From Janthinobacterium sp. 61 (GTDB lineage: Bacteria; Pseudomonadota; Gammaproteobacteria; Burkholderiales; Burkholderiaceae_D), in contig NZ_PJMQ01000001.1 in the NCBI RefSeq assembly GCF_002846335.1, positions 4,216,001 through 4,280,000 of the forward strand: a stretch of DNA of 64,000 nt, in the 5' to 3' direction. Positions 45,165 to 53,972 of the stretch are shown in pieces; positions within the stretch are counted from its first letter, which is position 1, and the number at the start of each line of letters is the position of its first letter. The translations under genes and the position numbers were made by a program. The notes beneath the pieces are model-generated. The model saw only the letters and a program-made list of their open reading frames with translations, made no database searches and was not told where the DNA came from.

Positions 45165-45770
45165 AATTCTGTGGATAACTTTGTGGACAAAGCAAAATTA
45201 ACTTTCATAAAAATGTGGATAGAAAATTTTGATCGCCGTCAAGAGGGGCAAGCAAGAAAAATTAGCTATTTAAAATCAATGACTTAAAAATTGATGCCCG
45301 GGAGGCGATAAATCCGTAGGGCATTTCCGCCGCTGTGCATAACTGAACCATTTCTGACTTTTTTGTACAGAAATAAGCACTGTTTTGTTGCATCCAAGCC
45401 GGAAAAACGCGGGCCGCATGAGGCAAAGTTGACAATTGCCGGGCAAGCGTTCGATTTTGCCTGCCCGGCGGCGAAACATTGTTTAATTATCATGCGCTGC
45501 AGCATACACTTCAGGTAAAACCTGAACATCTGCGCTAAGTATCGGTTAACAAATTACTTTTCAATTTTATCCACAGAATCTGTTGATAACTTTGTGGACA
45601 ATGAAGGAATAAGGCTGACAAACGGAACAATAACCTTATCAATTGCAACAAAGTCCACCAGTCAATGAAATTTTTATTTGTTAATAATCAAGCACTTACA
45701 GAGCCTCTCCGGGCATGGCTTTTCGACTGCCTCTTATTTCCGCAGCAAAAAAAATTGTGCATAAGTCGGT
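45165..45770. other. oriC: Candidate chromosomal replication origin (DnaA-box cluster)
   Basis: The 841-bp gap between priA and hemE (45017-45857) holds no credible gene. It is AT-rich, most of all at 45186-45300 and 45610-45700. Perfect TTATNCACA boxes occur at 45170-45178, 45334-45342, 45567-45575 and 45756-45764. Boxes with one mismatch lie at 45182-45190, 45214-45222, 45581-45589 and 45593-45601. Two pairs or triplets (45170/45182/45214 and 45567/45581/45593) are closely spaced, as in bacterial origins. An IHF consensus site (45274-45286) lies between them. No dnaA gene is in the window. In Caulobacter the origin is also beside hemE. Confidence 0.7.
45274..45286 (+). promoter_or_regulatory. 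IHF consensus site in the candidate origin
   Basis: AATCAATGACTTA fits WATCAANNNNTTR at every defined position. It lies between the left DnaA-box group and the box at 45334. Confidence 0.55.
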
Positions 45771-45795
45771 ATTTCCTGATATGGCGCAACAAAGA

Positions 45796-45829
45796 AAAAG
45801 GCAGGCTTCCGCTGGAAAGCCTGCCTTTT
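45796..45829 (-). terminator. Terminator of hemE
   Basis: An 11-bp stem AAAAGGCAGGC/GCCTGCCTTTT (45796-45806 with 45819-45829), extended by a TTCC/GGAA inner pairing, lies 29 bp after the hemE stop. U-tract on the minus strand. Confidence 0.85.
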
Positions 45830-45857
45830 CTGCCCCTGCGCCAGGGGAAACGGGAAC

Positions 45858-46943
45858 TTACTGACCGCTGCGCATGGCGCGGCTCATGCTGTGCACGGCT
45901 TCCACCATGGCTGACACCGATTCCGGCGGCGTGAACTGGGAAATGCCATGGCCCAGGTTGAACACGTGGCCCGTGCCTGCCGACGGCGCGCCAAAGGCGT
46001 TAAGCACTTTCGCCACTTCGGCGCGGATCTGATCCGGGCTGGCAAACAGGATGGCCGGGTCGAGATTGCCCTGCAAACCCACTTTATGCCCCACCAGCTG
46101 GCGCGCGCGCGTCAGGTTGACGGTCCAGTCCAGGCCCACGGCATCGGCGCCGATGTCGGCGATCTGCTCGATCCACTGGCCGCCGCCCTTGGTAAACACG
46201 ATGGCGGGAATCTTGACGCCATCCTTGTCGCGTTTCAATTGCGCCACCACTTGCTGCATGTAGGCCAGCGAAAATTCCTGGTAGGCGCCATCGGCCAGCG
46301 CACCGCCCCACGAGTCGAAAATCATCACGGCTTGCGCGCCGGCATCGATTTGCGCATTCAGGTACTGCGCCACGGAGGTGGCATTGATCGCCAGGATGTG
46401 GTGCATCAGGTCAGGGCGGTTGTACAGCATCTTCTTGATGGTATGGAACTCTTTCGAGCCCCCGCCTTCCACCATGTAGCACGCCAGGGTCCAAGGGCTG
46501 CCGGAAAAACCGATCAGCGGCACGCGGCCATTCAATTCCGTGCGGATTTGCGTGACGGCCTTGAAGACGTAGTCGAGCGACTCCAGGTCCGGCACGCGCA
46601 ACGCCTTCACATCCTGCTCCGTGCGCAGCGGGCGTTCGAACTTCGGGCCTTCGCCATCGGCGAAATACAGGCCCAGGCCCATGGCGTCGGGCACTGTCAG
46701 GATGTCGGAAAACAGGATGGCAGCGTCGAGCGGGAAGCGCGCCAGGGGCTGCAAGGTCACTTCCGTCGCGTAATCGGGATTCTTTGCCAGGCCCAGGAAG
46801 GAGCCGGCCCGCTCGCGCGTGGCGCGATATTCGGGCAGGTAGCGGCCCGCCTGGCGCATCAGCCAGACAGGGGTGTGCTCGGTCGGCTGGCGCAGCAGGG
46901 CGCGCAGGAAAGTATCATTCTGGAGCGGAGCAAATTGTGGCAT
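45858..46943 (-). CDS. hemE: Uroporphyrinogen decarboxylase
   Basis: Heme synthesis: converts uroporphyrinogen III to coproporphyrinogen III in the cytosol. The start at 46943 ([21 protein letters not shown]) gives 361 residues, the normal size; the frame continues 46 codons upstream with no similarity. Motifs are [16 protein letters not shown], the catalytic Asp in [31 protein letters not shown] and QGNLDP. It is transcribed toward the candidate origin and ends with the hairpin at 45796. Confidence 0.97.
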   Translation of the reverse strand: MPQFAPLQNDTFLRALLRQPTEHTPVWLMRQAGRYLPEYRATRERAGSFLGLAKNPDYATEVTLQPLARFPLDAAILFSDILTVPDAMGLGLYFADGEGPKFERPLRTEQDVKALRVPDLESLDYVFKAVTQIRTELNGRVPLIGFSGSPWTLACYMVEGGGSKEFHTIKKMLYNRPDLMHHILAINATSVAQYLNAQIDAGAQAVMIFDSWGGALADGAYQEFSLAYMQQVVAQLKRDKDGVKIPAIVFTKGGGQWIEQIADIGADAVGLDWTVNLTRARQLVGHKVGLQGNLDPAILFASPDQIRAEVAKVLNAFGAPSAGTGHVFNLGHGISQFTPPESVSAMVEAVHSMSRAMRSGQ

Positions 46944-47141
46944 GGCAGGCAATCGAGCTTGGAGAAGCGGTATTATCGCATCCAATCGCCGCCATTTCAT
47001 TGATTCCAGTGCCGCTTTGCAGCATTTGCCACGCACAGCGATGACTTTCGTTGTGCCAGCCCTTCCATTATGATGATGCACGCCGCCGCGCGCCCTGACC
47101 CTGCCTGGCGGCCCTTGATCCCTACACTACACGGAGCCAGC

Positions 47142-49085
47142 ATGACCTCGACCGCATCCAGTACCCCTTATGGCATTTGGCCATCGCCGATCAGCGCGGC
47201 CATCGTCGCCGCTGGCGCCTCGCCGCTGACGCAGCTGGCCCTGGGCGGTGCGGATGGGAACGATGTGTACTGGCTGGCCGGGCGCGCCAGCGAGGCGGGC
47301 CGCAACACCCTGCTGCGCCAGCGCGGCGCGCGTGTCGATGAATTGACGCCGGCGCCCTTCAATGTGCGCACCCGCGTGCATGAATACGGCGGCGGCGCGT
47401 ATGCCGTTGCCGGCGATACCGTGTATTTTTCGCATTTCGCCGACAATTGCCTGTACCGCGTGGCCGGCGACGCCGCGCCGGAAGCGTTCACCTCGGGCGG
47501 CACCACGCGCCACGCGGACTTCGTCGTCGATGCGGCCCGTTCCCGCCTGATCGCCGTGCGCGAGCAGCATCCGGCAGAAGGCCACGCGCATCCGGAAAAC
47601 TGCCTGGCGGGCGTCGGCTTCGACGGGCGCGACATGGTGCTGGCGCGCGGCCACGATTTTTATGCGGCGCCGCGCTTATCGCCGGACGGCAGCCAGCTGG
47701 CCTGGATCAGCTGGGACCATCCGCGCCTGCCATGGCAAGGCACGGAACTGTGGCTGGCCGACGTGCACGCGGACGGCAGCCTGGGTTCGCCGCGCCTGAT
47801 CGCCGGCGGCGCGCGCGAGTCCATCTGCCAGCCGGAATGGTCACCGGGCGGCGTGCTGCACTTCGTTTCCGACAGCAGCGGCTGGTGGAATCTGTATCGC
47901 CTGCACGGCGCCGACATCGAGGCGCTGTGCCCGATGGAAGCGGAATTTGCCACGCCGCACTGGACTTTCGGCGGCAGCATGTACGGTTTCCTGTCCGACG
48001 ACGAGATCGTCTGCACGTATATCCAGGCCGGCGTCAGCTACCTGGCGCAATTGAACGTGGCCGAGGCCAAGCTGGAGCCGATTTCCCACCCGTACCAGGA
48101 AATCCGCGAACTGCGCGTGGGACCCGGCTTCGTCGCACTGCTCGGTGGCAGCCCCACCATTGCGCTGGAACTGGCGCGCATCGACCTGTCGAACCATGAA
48201 CTGGAAGTGCTGGCGCAATCGATCGCCCACTTGCCCGCGCTCGACTACCTGTCCGTGCCGCGCAGCTTGAGCTTTCCTAGCAGCAATGGCCGCACGGCTT
48301 ACGCCTTCTTTTATCCCCCCACCAATGGCGACGTGCAGGCGCCGGCAGGAACATTGCCACCCGTCATCGTCATCAGCCACGGCGGCCCCACCAGCATGGC
48401 CAGCAATACCTTGAAACTGGCGACGCAGTACTGGACCAGCCGCGGCATCGGCGTGCTCGACGTCAACTATGGCGGCAGCAGCGGTTTCGGCCGCGAATAC
48501 CGCGACGCGCTGCGCGGGCAATGGGGCATTGTCGACGTGGAAGACTGCTTCGCCGGCGCGCGCTACCTGGCGGCAAACGGCCTGGCCGACCCCGAGCGCC
48601 TGATCATCCGCGGCGGCAGCGCGGGCGGCCTGACGACCCTGTGCGCCCTGACCTTCCATGACGTCTTCAAGGCGGGCGCCAGCTATTACGGCGTATCCGA
48701 CCTGAAAGGCCTGGACCTCGATTCGCACAAGTTCGAATCGCACTACAACGATTACCTGATCGCCTCGCAGCCGCAAGCCGAAACCCTGTACCGCGCGCGC
48801 TCGCCCATCCACCACACGGATAAATTATCGCGCCCGATGATCTTCTTCCAGGGCCTGGACGACAAGGTGGTGCCGCCGCAGCAGTCCCAACTGATGGTCG
48901 ACGCCCTGCAGGCGCGCGGCGTGCCCGTCGCATATGTACCGCTCGAAGGCGAGGGACACGGCTTCCGCAAGGCGGAAAACATCGTGCGCACGCTGGACGC
49001 GGAACTGTATTTCTACCAGCGCGTGTTCGGCCTGCCCGTGGCGGCTGGCGAGCCGCCCGTGCATATCGCCAATTTGCCCGCATGA
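47142..49085 (+). CDS. S9C-type prolyl oligopeptidase family serine peptidase
   Basis: 647 residues, acylaminoacyl-peptidase-like. The N-terminal beta-propeller (about 30-390) is followed by the alpha/beta hydrolase with Ser493 (IRGGSAGGLT), Asp574 (GLDDKVVPP) and His606 (GEGHGFRK). No signal peptide, so cytosolic. The ATG at 47142 has GGAG five bases before it; a longer frame from 47070 adds a non-conserved leader. The last codons overlap the SNF2 gene by 4 bp (ATGA), so the two are translationally coupled. It begins 198 bp from the divergent hemE. Confidence 0.92.
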   Translation: MTSTASSTPYGIWPSPISAAIVAAGASPLTQLALGGADGNDVYWLAGRASEAGRNTLLRQRGARVDELTPAPFNVRTRVHEYGGGAYAVAGDTVYFSHFADNCLYRVAGDAAPEAFTSGGTTRHADFVVDAARSRLIAVREQHPAEGHAHPENCLAGVGFDGRDMVLARGHDFYAAPRLSPDGSQLAWISWDHPRLPWQGTELWLADVHADGSLGSPRLIAGGARESICQPEWSPGGVLHFVSDSSGWWNLYRLHGADIEALCPMEAEFATPHWTFGGSMYGFLSDDEIVCTYIQAGVSYLAQLNVAEAKLEPISHPYQEIRELRVGPGFVALLGGSPTIALELARIDLSNHELEVLAQSIAHLPALDYLSVPRSLSFPSSNGRTAYAFFYPPTNGDVQAPAGTLPPVIVISHGGPTSMASNTLKLATQYWTSRGIGVLDVNYGGSSGFGREYRDALRGQWGIVDVEDCFAGARYLAANGLADPERLIIRGGSAGGLTTLCALTFHDVFKAGASYYGVSDLKGLDLDSHKFESHYNDYLIASQPQAETLYRARSPIHHTDKLSRPMIFFQGLDDKVVPPQQSQLMVDALQARGVPVAYVPLEGEGHGFRKAENIVRTLDAELYFYQRVFGLPVAAGEPPVHIANLPA

Positions 49086-52000
49086 CCGACCCGCATCTCG
49101 ACCAGCCCTTGCTAGACGAGTTCGCCGCCCTGGAGCAGCACGAACAGATGATCCTGGCCTTGCTGGCCATCGCGGGCGAACCGGTGGGCAAGCATGCCGT
49201 GTATGAACACTTGCAGCGCGCCAATGTCGTCGAACCGGATGGCACACCATTTGCCCTGCTCACCGTCACAGGCATGCTGCAGCATTTGACGCGGCACGCG
49301 CTGGCGTCCGAGGTGGTAGGACGGGGCTATGCCTGCGAGGCGAAGCTGCGCTGGCCCGCCATGCGCGCCGCCATCGAGCACCTGGTGTTTCGCGACCTGT
49401 GCCAGGCTATCGAGCTGATCAATCCCGTACGCCGCAACTGGGATGGCTATGTGGAATTGCGCAGCTACCGGCAAGGCGTGGCGCGCTTGCGCATCGCCCT
49501 GCTGCGCAATGACGAGGTACGCCACGTGGCCGCCATCCTGGCCGCCTGCATGGCTTGCTATGAAGCGCAGCAGCTGCATCCGCTGATCGAGATTTTCGGC
49601 CGCCCGTTCGAGCCGGAGATGTTGTCTTTCGTCATGCCGCAACTGCAGGATGACATCCTCGCCGTGCTGCTGGGCAATGCCCCGCGCGAGCCTGCCACGG
49701 CGCACGCCATTCGCGCCTACGCACGCGCCCACCACGCGCGCCAGGCGGCGGCCGGCGACCATATCGGCGCCGCCCTGCCGCTGGCCCTGGCCGAAGATGC
49801 CCTGCTGTGCGGCGAACTCGACGTGGCTGCGCGCTACCTGGCGGGCCAGCAGGGACCGCAGGCGCTGTTTGTCGACAGCAGCATCGCCCTGTTGCGCGGC
49901 GAACACGCGCACGCCGTGGCAGGCTTCGAGACAGCCTTGAAAGGACTGCGCAAGGAGGCGGGCAAGCGCAAGCTGTGCTTTACGGGCATAGGCGGCCACC
50001 TGTATGTGCTGGCCCTGCTGCGCGGCAATGACGCCAAGCTGCTGAAAAGCGCGGAGACCTACCTCGATATCGCGCTGCACGCGCAGCCCAACCACGACAG
50101 CATCGTCTACCAGCAACTGAATACCTTGCGCCTGGTGCGCGCCGGGGTGCAGCAGGCGGAAAGCATCCCCACGCGCAGCTGGGAAACGGGACTGCAGGCG
50201 CAGCTGTTCCAGGCTTTGCTGTACTACTGGCTGGCGCTACCGCAATTGAGCGAACGCAAGGATCAACTGCGATCGCTGGTGCAGCAAGCGGACGCGGCCG
50301 GCTACGACCTGATTGCGGCGCAGGCGGCCGGCTTGCTGGGCTTGATGGGCGAGCCGCAGCAGGAGCGCTATGCCACGGCCAAGCGGGCACAACACGGCCT
50401 GACGGACATGGCGCCGTGGTTCGAGCGCCAGGAAGCGTGGCAGCGCCAGCTGAGCGCCCTGATCAACCTGCAGCAGAACACGCCCGCCGAAGCGCTGGGC
50501 GGCGTCTCGCGCCTCGTGTGGCTGGTGGCGTTCGACCCGCGCTTTGGCCTCACGGCCGTGGAAGTGCGCGAACAGAAACGCGACGCGCGCGGCGGCTGGA
50601 GCAAGGGCCGCGCCATGGGCTTGAAACGCCTGGCCGAAGAGGCGGGCGACATCGATTTCCTCACGCCGCAGGACGCGCGCGCGGCGGGCAGCATCGCGCC
50701 GTTCAAGCAATACTATTCGTCGGCACCGCGCTATGAAGTCGAGCTGGACAAGGCTGCCGTGCTGCTGGTGGGCCACCCGCTCGTCTTCTGGCTCGACAAC
50801 CCCGACACGCGCGTGGAACTGATCGCCGGCGCGCCCGAACTGCTGATCAAATCGCACGAGGGGCAACTGTGGCTGGGCATGCAGCCGCCCCTGCCAGACA
50901 GCGGCAGCAATGTGGTAGTGCAACGCGAGACGCCGACGCGCTTGCGCGTGGTGCACATCCTCGACGAGCACCGGCGCATCGGCGCCATCGTGGGCCTGGG
51001 CCTGTCCGTGCCCCTGCATGCCGAGAAACAAGTCATGCAGGCGATAGGCGCCATCTCGTCCATGGTCACCGTGCAATCGGATATTGGCGGCGGCACCGGC
51101 GACGCGGAAGCGATCACGGCCGACCACCGCCTGCACGTGCACCTGCTGCCCTACCAGCAAGGTCTGAAAATGCAGATTTTAGTACGCCCGCTGCTCGACA
51201 ACGGCGCCTATTACGCGCCCGGCAGCGGCGCCGAAAGCGTGTTTGCCGATGTGGCTGGCCGGGCCGTGCAGGCGCGGCGCGACTTGAACGGGGAACGCGA
51301 GGCGCAGCGCCAGCTCATCGGTCGCTGCCTGGTGCTGGAAGAGGCCGAAGAAGAGCATGGCGAGTGGCTGCTGGGCCAGCCTGCCCTGGGCCTGCAACTG
51401 CTGGTCGAATTGCAGGCGCTGGAGCCAAACGGCATCGTGCTGGCCTGGCCCGAAGGCGAAACCATGCGCGTGTCGAAACGCATCGACAGCGGCCAGATGC
51501 GATTGAATATCAAGAGCGAGAAAGACTGGTTTGCCGCCAGCGGCGAAGTGCAGATCGATGAAGACAAGGTGATGGATTTACGCGCCCTGCTGGACTTGAT
51601 GCAGAACAATAAAAGCCGCTTCGTGGCCCTGGGCGACAACCAGTTCCTGGCCCTCAGCGATGAATTGCACCGCCGCCTGTCGGAACTGGCAGTGTATGGC
51701 GAAGCGCATGCCGACGGCGTGCACATCCACCCGCTGGCCGCCTTCGCGCTGGAAGAGCTGGCCAACGATGCGGGCGGCGTGAAGGCCGACAAATTGTGGC
51801 GCGAACACTTGCTGCGCCTGCGCGCCCTGGACGACTATGAGCCGCAGCTGCCCAGCACCTTGCAGGCGGACTTGCGCGACTATCAGCTGGCCGGTTTCGA
51901 ATGGCTGGCGCGCCTGGCGCACTGGGGCGTGGGCGCCTGCCTGGCCGACGACATGGGACTTGGCAAGACTCTACAGGCGCTGGCCCTGATCCTGGCGCGC

Positions 52001-53263
52001 GCGCCCAACGGCCCCACCCTGGTGGTCGCACCCACGTCCGTGTGCATGAACTGGATCAGCGAAGCGCAGCGCTTTGCGCCGACCTTGAAGATCAAACTGT
52101 TCGGCAGCGGCGACCGGGCCGACATGCTCGACACCTTGCAGCCGTTCGACGTGGTGGTGGCCAGCTACGGCTTGCTGCAGCAGGAAGCGGCCCTGTTTGC
52201 CGGCGTGCGCTGGCATACCATCGTGCTCGACGAAGCGCAGGCGATCAAGAATGGCGCCACCAAGCGCTCGCAAGCCGTGATGGCCTTGCAAGGGGATTTC
52301 CGCATGGTGGCCAGCGGCACGCCGCTGGAAAACCACCTGGGCGAACTGTGGAATCTGTTCCGCTTCATCAACCCCGGTTTGCTGGGCACCCTCGATCAGT
52401 TCAACCTGCGCTTCGCCGGTCCCATCGAAAAGGATCAGGACAAGCGGGCGGCGGCCGGTGCGCGCCTGCGGCTGCGCCGCTTGATCGCGCCATTCATCTT
52501 GCGCCGCACGAAGACGCAAGTGCTGTCGGAATTGCCGTCGCGCACGGAAATCGTGCTGGAAGTGGAACTGTCGCCGCAGGAAACGGCGCTGTACGAATCC
52601 TTGCGCCGCGAAGCGCTGGAAAAGCTGGCCATGGTGGAAGGGCCGGCATCGAAAAAAGCCATCCAGATCCTGGCCGAGATCATGAAGTTGCGCCGCGCCT
52701 GCTGCAATCCGCAGCTGGTGGCACCCGAGCTGGGCCTGGCCAGCAGCAAGCTGGCGGCCTTCGCAGAGCTGCTGTCGGGTTTGCTGGAAAACCGCCACAA
52801 GGTACTCGTCTTCAGCCAGTTCGTCGACCATTTGACCTTGATCCGCCAGCACCTGGAACAGCATGGCGTGCGCTATCAGTATCTCGACGGCAGCACGCCC
52901 ATGCAGGAACGCAAGCGCCGCGTCGATGCCTTCCAGGCGGGCGAAGGCGATGTCTTCCTGATCAGCCTGAAAGCGGGCGGCATGGGCATCAACCTGACGG
53001 CCGCCGATTACGTGATCCACATGGATCCGTGGTGGAACCCGGCCGTGGAAGACCAGGCTTCGGACCGCGCCCACCGCATGGGGCAATTGCGTCCCGTCAC
53101 CATTTACCGCCTGGTGGCGAAGCACACGATCGAGGAAGGCATCGTCGAATTGCACCAGCACAAGCGCGACCTGGCCGACAGTTTATTGGAAGGCAGCGAC
53201 GCAGCCGCGCGCATGTCGGCCAATGACATGCTGGGCATGCTGCAGGAGGGCTTGAAAAAGTAA
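49082..53263 (+). CDS. Large SNF2-family helicase-like ATPase
   Basis: A 1393-residue Swi2/Snf2 ATPase. Residues 1-120 look like winged helix (HAVYEHLQRA, MLQHLTRHAL) and about 120-480 like alpha-helical repeats (TPR-type). Residues about 480-920 are of mixed, unassigned fold. The SNF2 core has Walker A DDMGLGKT (about 956-963), DEAQ in VLDEAQAIKNG (about 1050), SGTPLEN, then the C-terminal lobe with VFSQFVDHL, DGSTPMQERKRRVDAFQ, SLKAGGMGINLTAADYV and DPWWNPAVEDQASDRAHRMGQ. Bacterial SNF2 proteins of this type have been tied to transcription recycling (RapA), repair and phage defence. The long N-terminal half is distinctive. Translated from an ATG overlapping the peptidase stop. Confidence 0.9.
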   Translation: MTDPHLDQPLLDEFAALEQHEQMILALLAIAGEPVGKHAVYEHLQRANVVEPDGTPFALLTVTGMLQHLTRHALASEVVGRGYACEAKLRWPAMRAAIEHLVFRDLCQAIELINPVRRNWDGYVELRSYRQGVARLRIALLRNDEVRHVAAILAACMACYEAQQLHPLIEIFGRPFEPEMLSFVMPQLQDDILAVLLGNAPREPATAHAIRAYARAHHARQAAAGDHIGAALPLALAEDALLCGELDVAARYLAGQQGPQALFVDSSIALLRGEHAHAVAGFETALKGLRKEAGKRKLCFTGIGGHLYVLALLRGNDAKLLKSAETYLDIALHAQPNHDSIVYQQLNTLRLVRAGVQQAESIPTRSWETGLQAQLFQALLYYWLALPQLSERKDQLRSLVQQADAAGYDLIAAQAAGLLGLMGEPQQERYATAKRAQHGLTDMAPWFERQEAWQRQLSALINLQQNTPAEALGGVSRLVWLVAFDPRFGLTAVEVREQKRDARGGWSKGRAMGLKRLAEEAGDIDFLTPQDARAAGSIAPFKQYYSSAPRYEVELDKAAVLLVGHPLVFWLDNPDTRVELIAGAPELLIKSHEGQLWLGMQPPLPDSGSNVVVQRETPTRLRVVHILDEHRRIGAIVGLGLSVPLHAEKQVMQAIGAISSMVTVQSDIGGGTGDAEAITADHRLHVHLLPYQQGLKMQILVRPLLDNGAYYAPGSGAESVFADVAGRAVQARRDLNGEREAQRQLIGRCLVLEEAEEEHGEWLLGQPALGLQLLVELQALEPNGIVLAWPEGETMRVSKRIDSGQMRLNIKSEKDWFAASGEVQIDEDKVMDLRALLDLMQNNKSRFVALGDNQFLALSDELHRRLSELAVYGEAHADGVHIHPLAAFALEELANDAGGVKADKLWREHLLRLRALDDYEPQLPSTLQADLRDYQLAGFEWLARLAHWGVGACLADDMGLGKTLQALALILARAPNGPTLVVAPTSVCMNWISEAQRFAPTLKIKLFGSGDRADMLDTLQPFDVVVASYGLLQQEAALFAGVRWHTIVLDEAQAIKNGATKRSQAVMALQGDFRMVASGTPLENHLGELWNLFRFINPGLLGTLDQFNLRFAGPIEKDQDKRAAAGARLRLRRLIAPFILRRTKTQVLSELPSRTEIVLEVELSPQETALYESLRREALEKLAMVEGPASKKAIQILAEIMKLRRACCNPQLVAPELGLASSKLAAFAELLSGLLENRHKVLVFSQFVDHLTLIRQHLEQHGVRYQYLDGSTPMQERKRRVDAFQAGEGDVFLISLKAGGMGINLTAADYVIHMDPWWNPAVEDQASDRAHRMGQLRPVTIYRLVAKHTIEEGIVELHQHKRDLADSLLEGSDAAARMSANDMLGMLQEGLKK

Positions 53264-53318
53264 ACGGGGAAGCCGCGTTCCATGCGATGATCGTTTTTCC
53301 CTGTTTTTATGCCACGCC

Positions 53319-53807
53319 ATGACCGACTTTATCGCCACCACCGCCGGCCAGCGCGCCACCTTTTTGTGCGGCAAATCCTGGACCGCCTACGTCAGTACTT
53401 TCGTCATTGCCGTGCTGCTGTTCTTTGCCGCCCTGCCGCTGGCCTTCAAGTACAACGCGCGCGCCGCCTTCGTGGTGCTGATCGGCTCGGCCCTGATCGT
53501 CGGCTATCGCCTGCTGACGATACGCAGCTATCAGCTGTATTACGACGAGGCAGGCGTATGGCTGGCGTCCGGCATCTTGCCGTGGAAAAAGAAACTCACG
53601 GGCGTCAAATGGCGCGACATGGATGAAGCCGTCTATGAAACCAACTTCTGGAGCTGGCTGTTCCAGTCCTACACGGTGCGCGTCAGCCAGCGCTACACGC
53701 AGGACATCGAAATCCACGCCACTGGCATGGCGCGCGGCAAGGATGCCGTGGCGACCCTGAATGCGCGCCACCAGGACATGCTGCACGGCGGCGCCATCGT
53801 CGTCTAG
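53319..53807 (+). CDS. Small membrane protein with PH-like domain
   Basis: 162 residues with two membrane helices (about 24-44 and 49-65), followed by a C-terminal soluble region (YQLYYDEAGVWLASGILPWKKKLTGVKWRDM, YTVRVSQRYTQDIEIHATGM). This is consistent with a bacterial PH-like (bPH_2/YdbS) domain. Function unknown. It begins 55 bp after the SNF2 gene in the same direction and may belong to that operon. Confidence 0.65.
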   Translation: MTDFIATTAGQRATFLCGKSWTAYVSTFVIAVLLFFAALPLAFKYNARAAFVVLIGSALIVGYRLLTIRSYQLYYDEAGVWLASGILPWKKKLTGVKWRDMDEAVYETNFWSWLFQSYTVRVSQRYTQDIEIHATGMARGKDAVATLNARHQDMLHGGAIVV

Positions 53808-53901
53808 GCCACACGCTCCCGGCGCAAAAAACCGCGCAGCGGCGGCAATTAATGCTAATCTTTGGGCCGCCCAGGCAAGCAAGGCCAACCTTTCAATAAT
53901 T

Positions 53902-53948
53902 GTTTGTTACTTATATTATCAGTTCATTATTTTCTGATACTAACAAAC
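53902..53948 (+). other. Nested inverted repeat upstream of the DUF885 gene
   Basis: GTTTGTTA (53902-53909) pairs with TAACAAAC (53941-53948). Inside it TATCAG (53917-53922) pairs with CTGATA (53934-53939). The element ends 24 bp before the start codon, so it is an operator or a 5' leader hairpin. Confidence 0.6.
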
Positions 53949-53972
53949 GACAAAATATTCAAGAGATAAACT

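Noticed and set aside
45276..45529. Two small minus-strand frames (67 and 81 codons) in the priA-hemE gap
   Set aside because: They have no ribosome binding site or similarity and overlap a DnaA box. The gap is better explained as an origin or regulatory region.
45665..45934. An 89-codon plus-strand frame starting MKFLFVNN
   Set aside because: It runs through the hemE terminator into antisense hemE and lacks a ribosome binding site.
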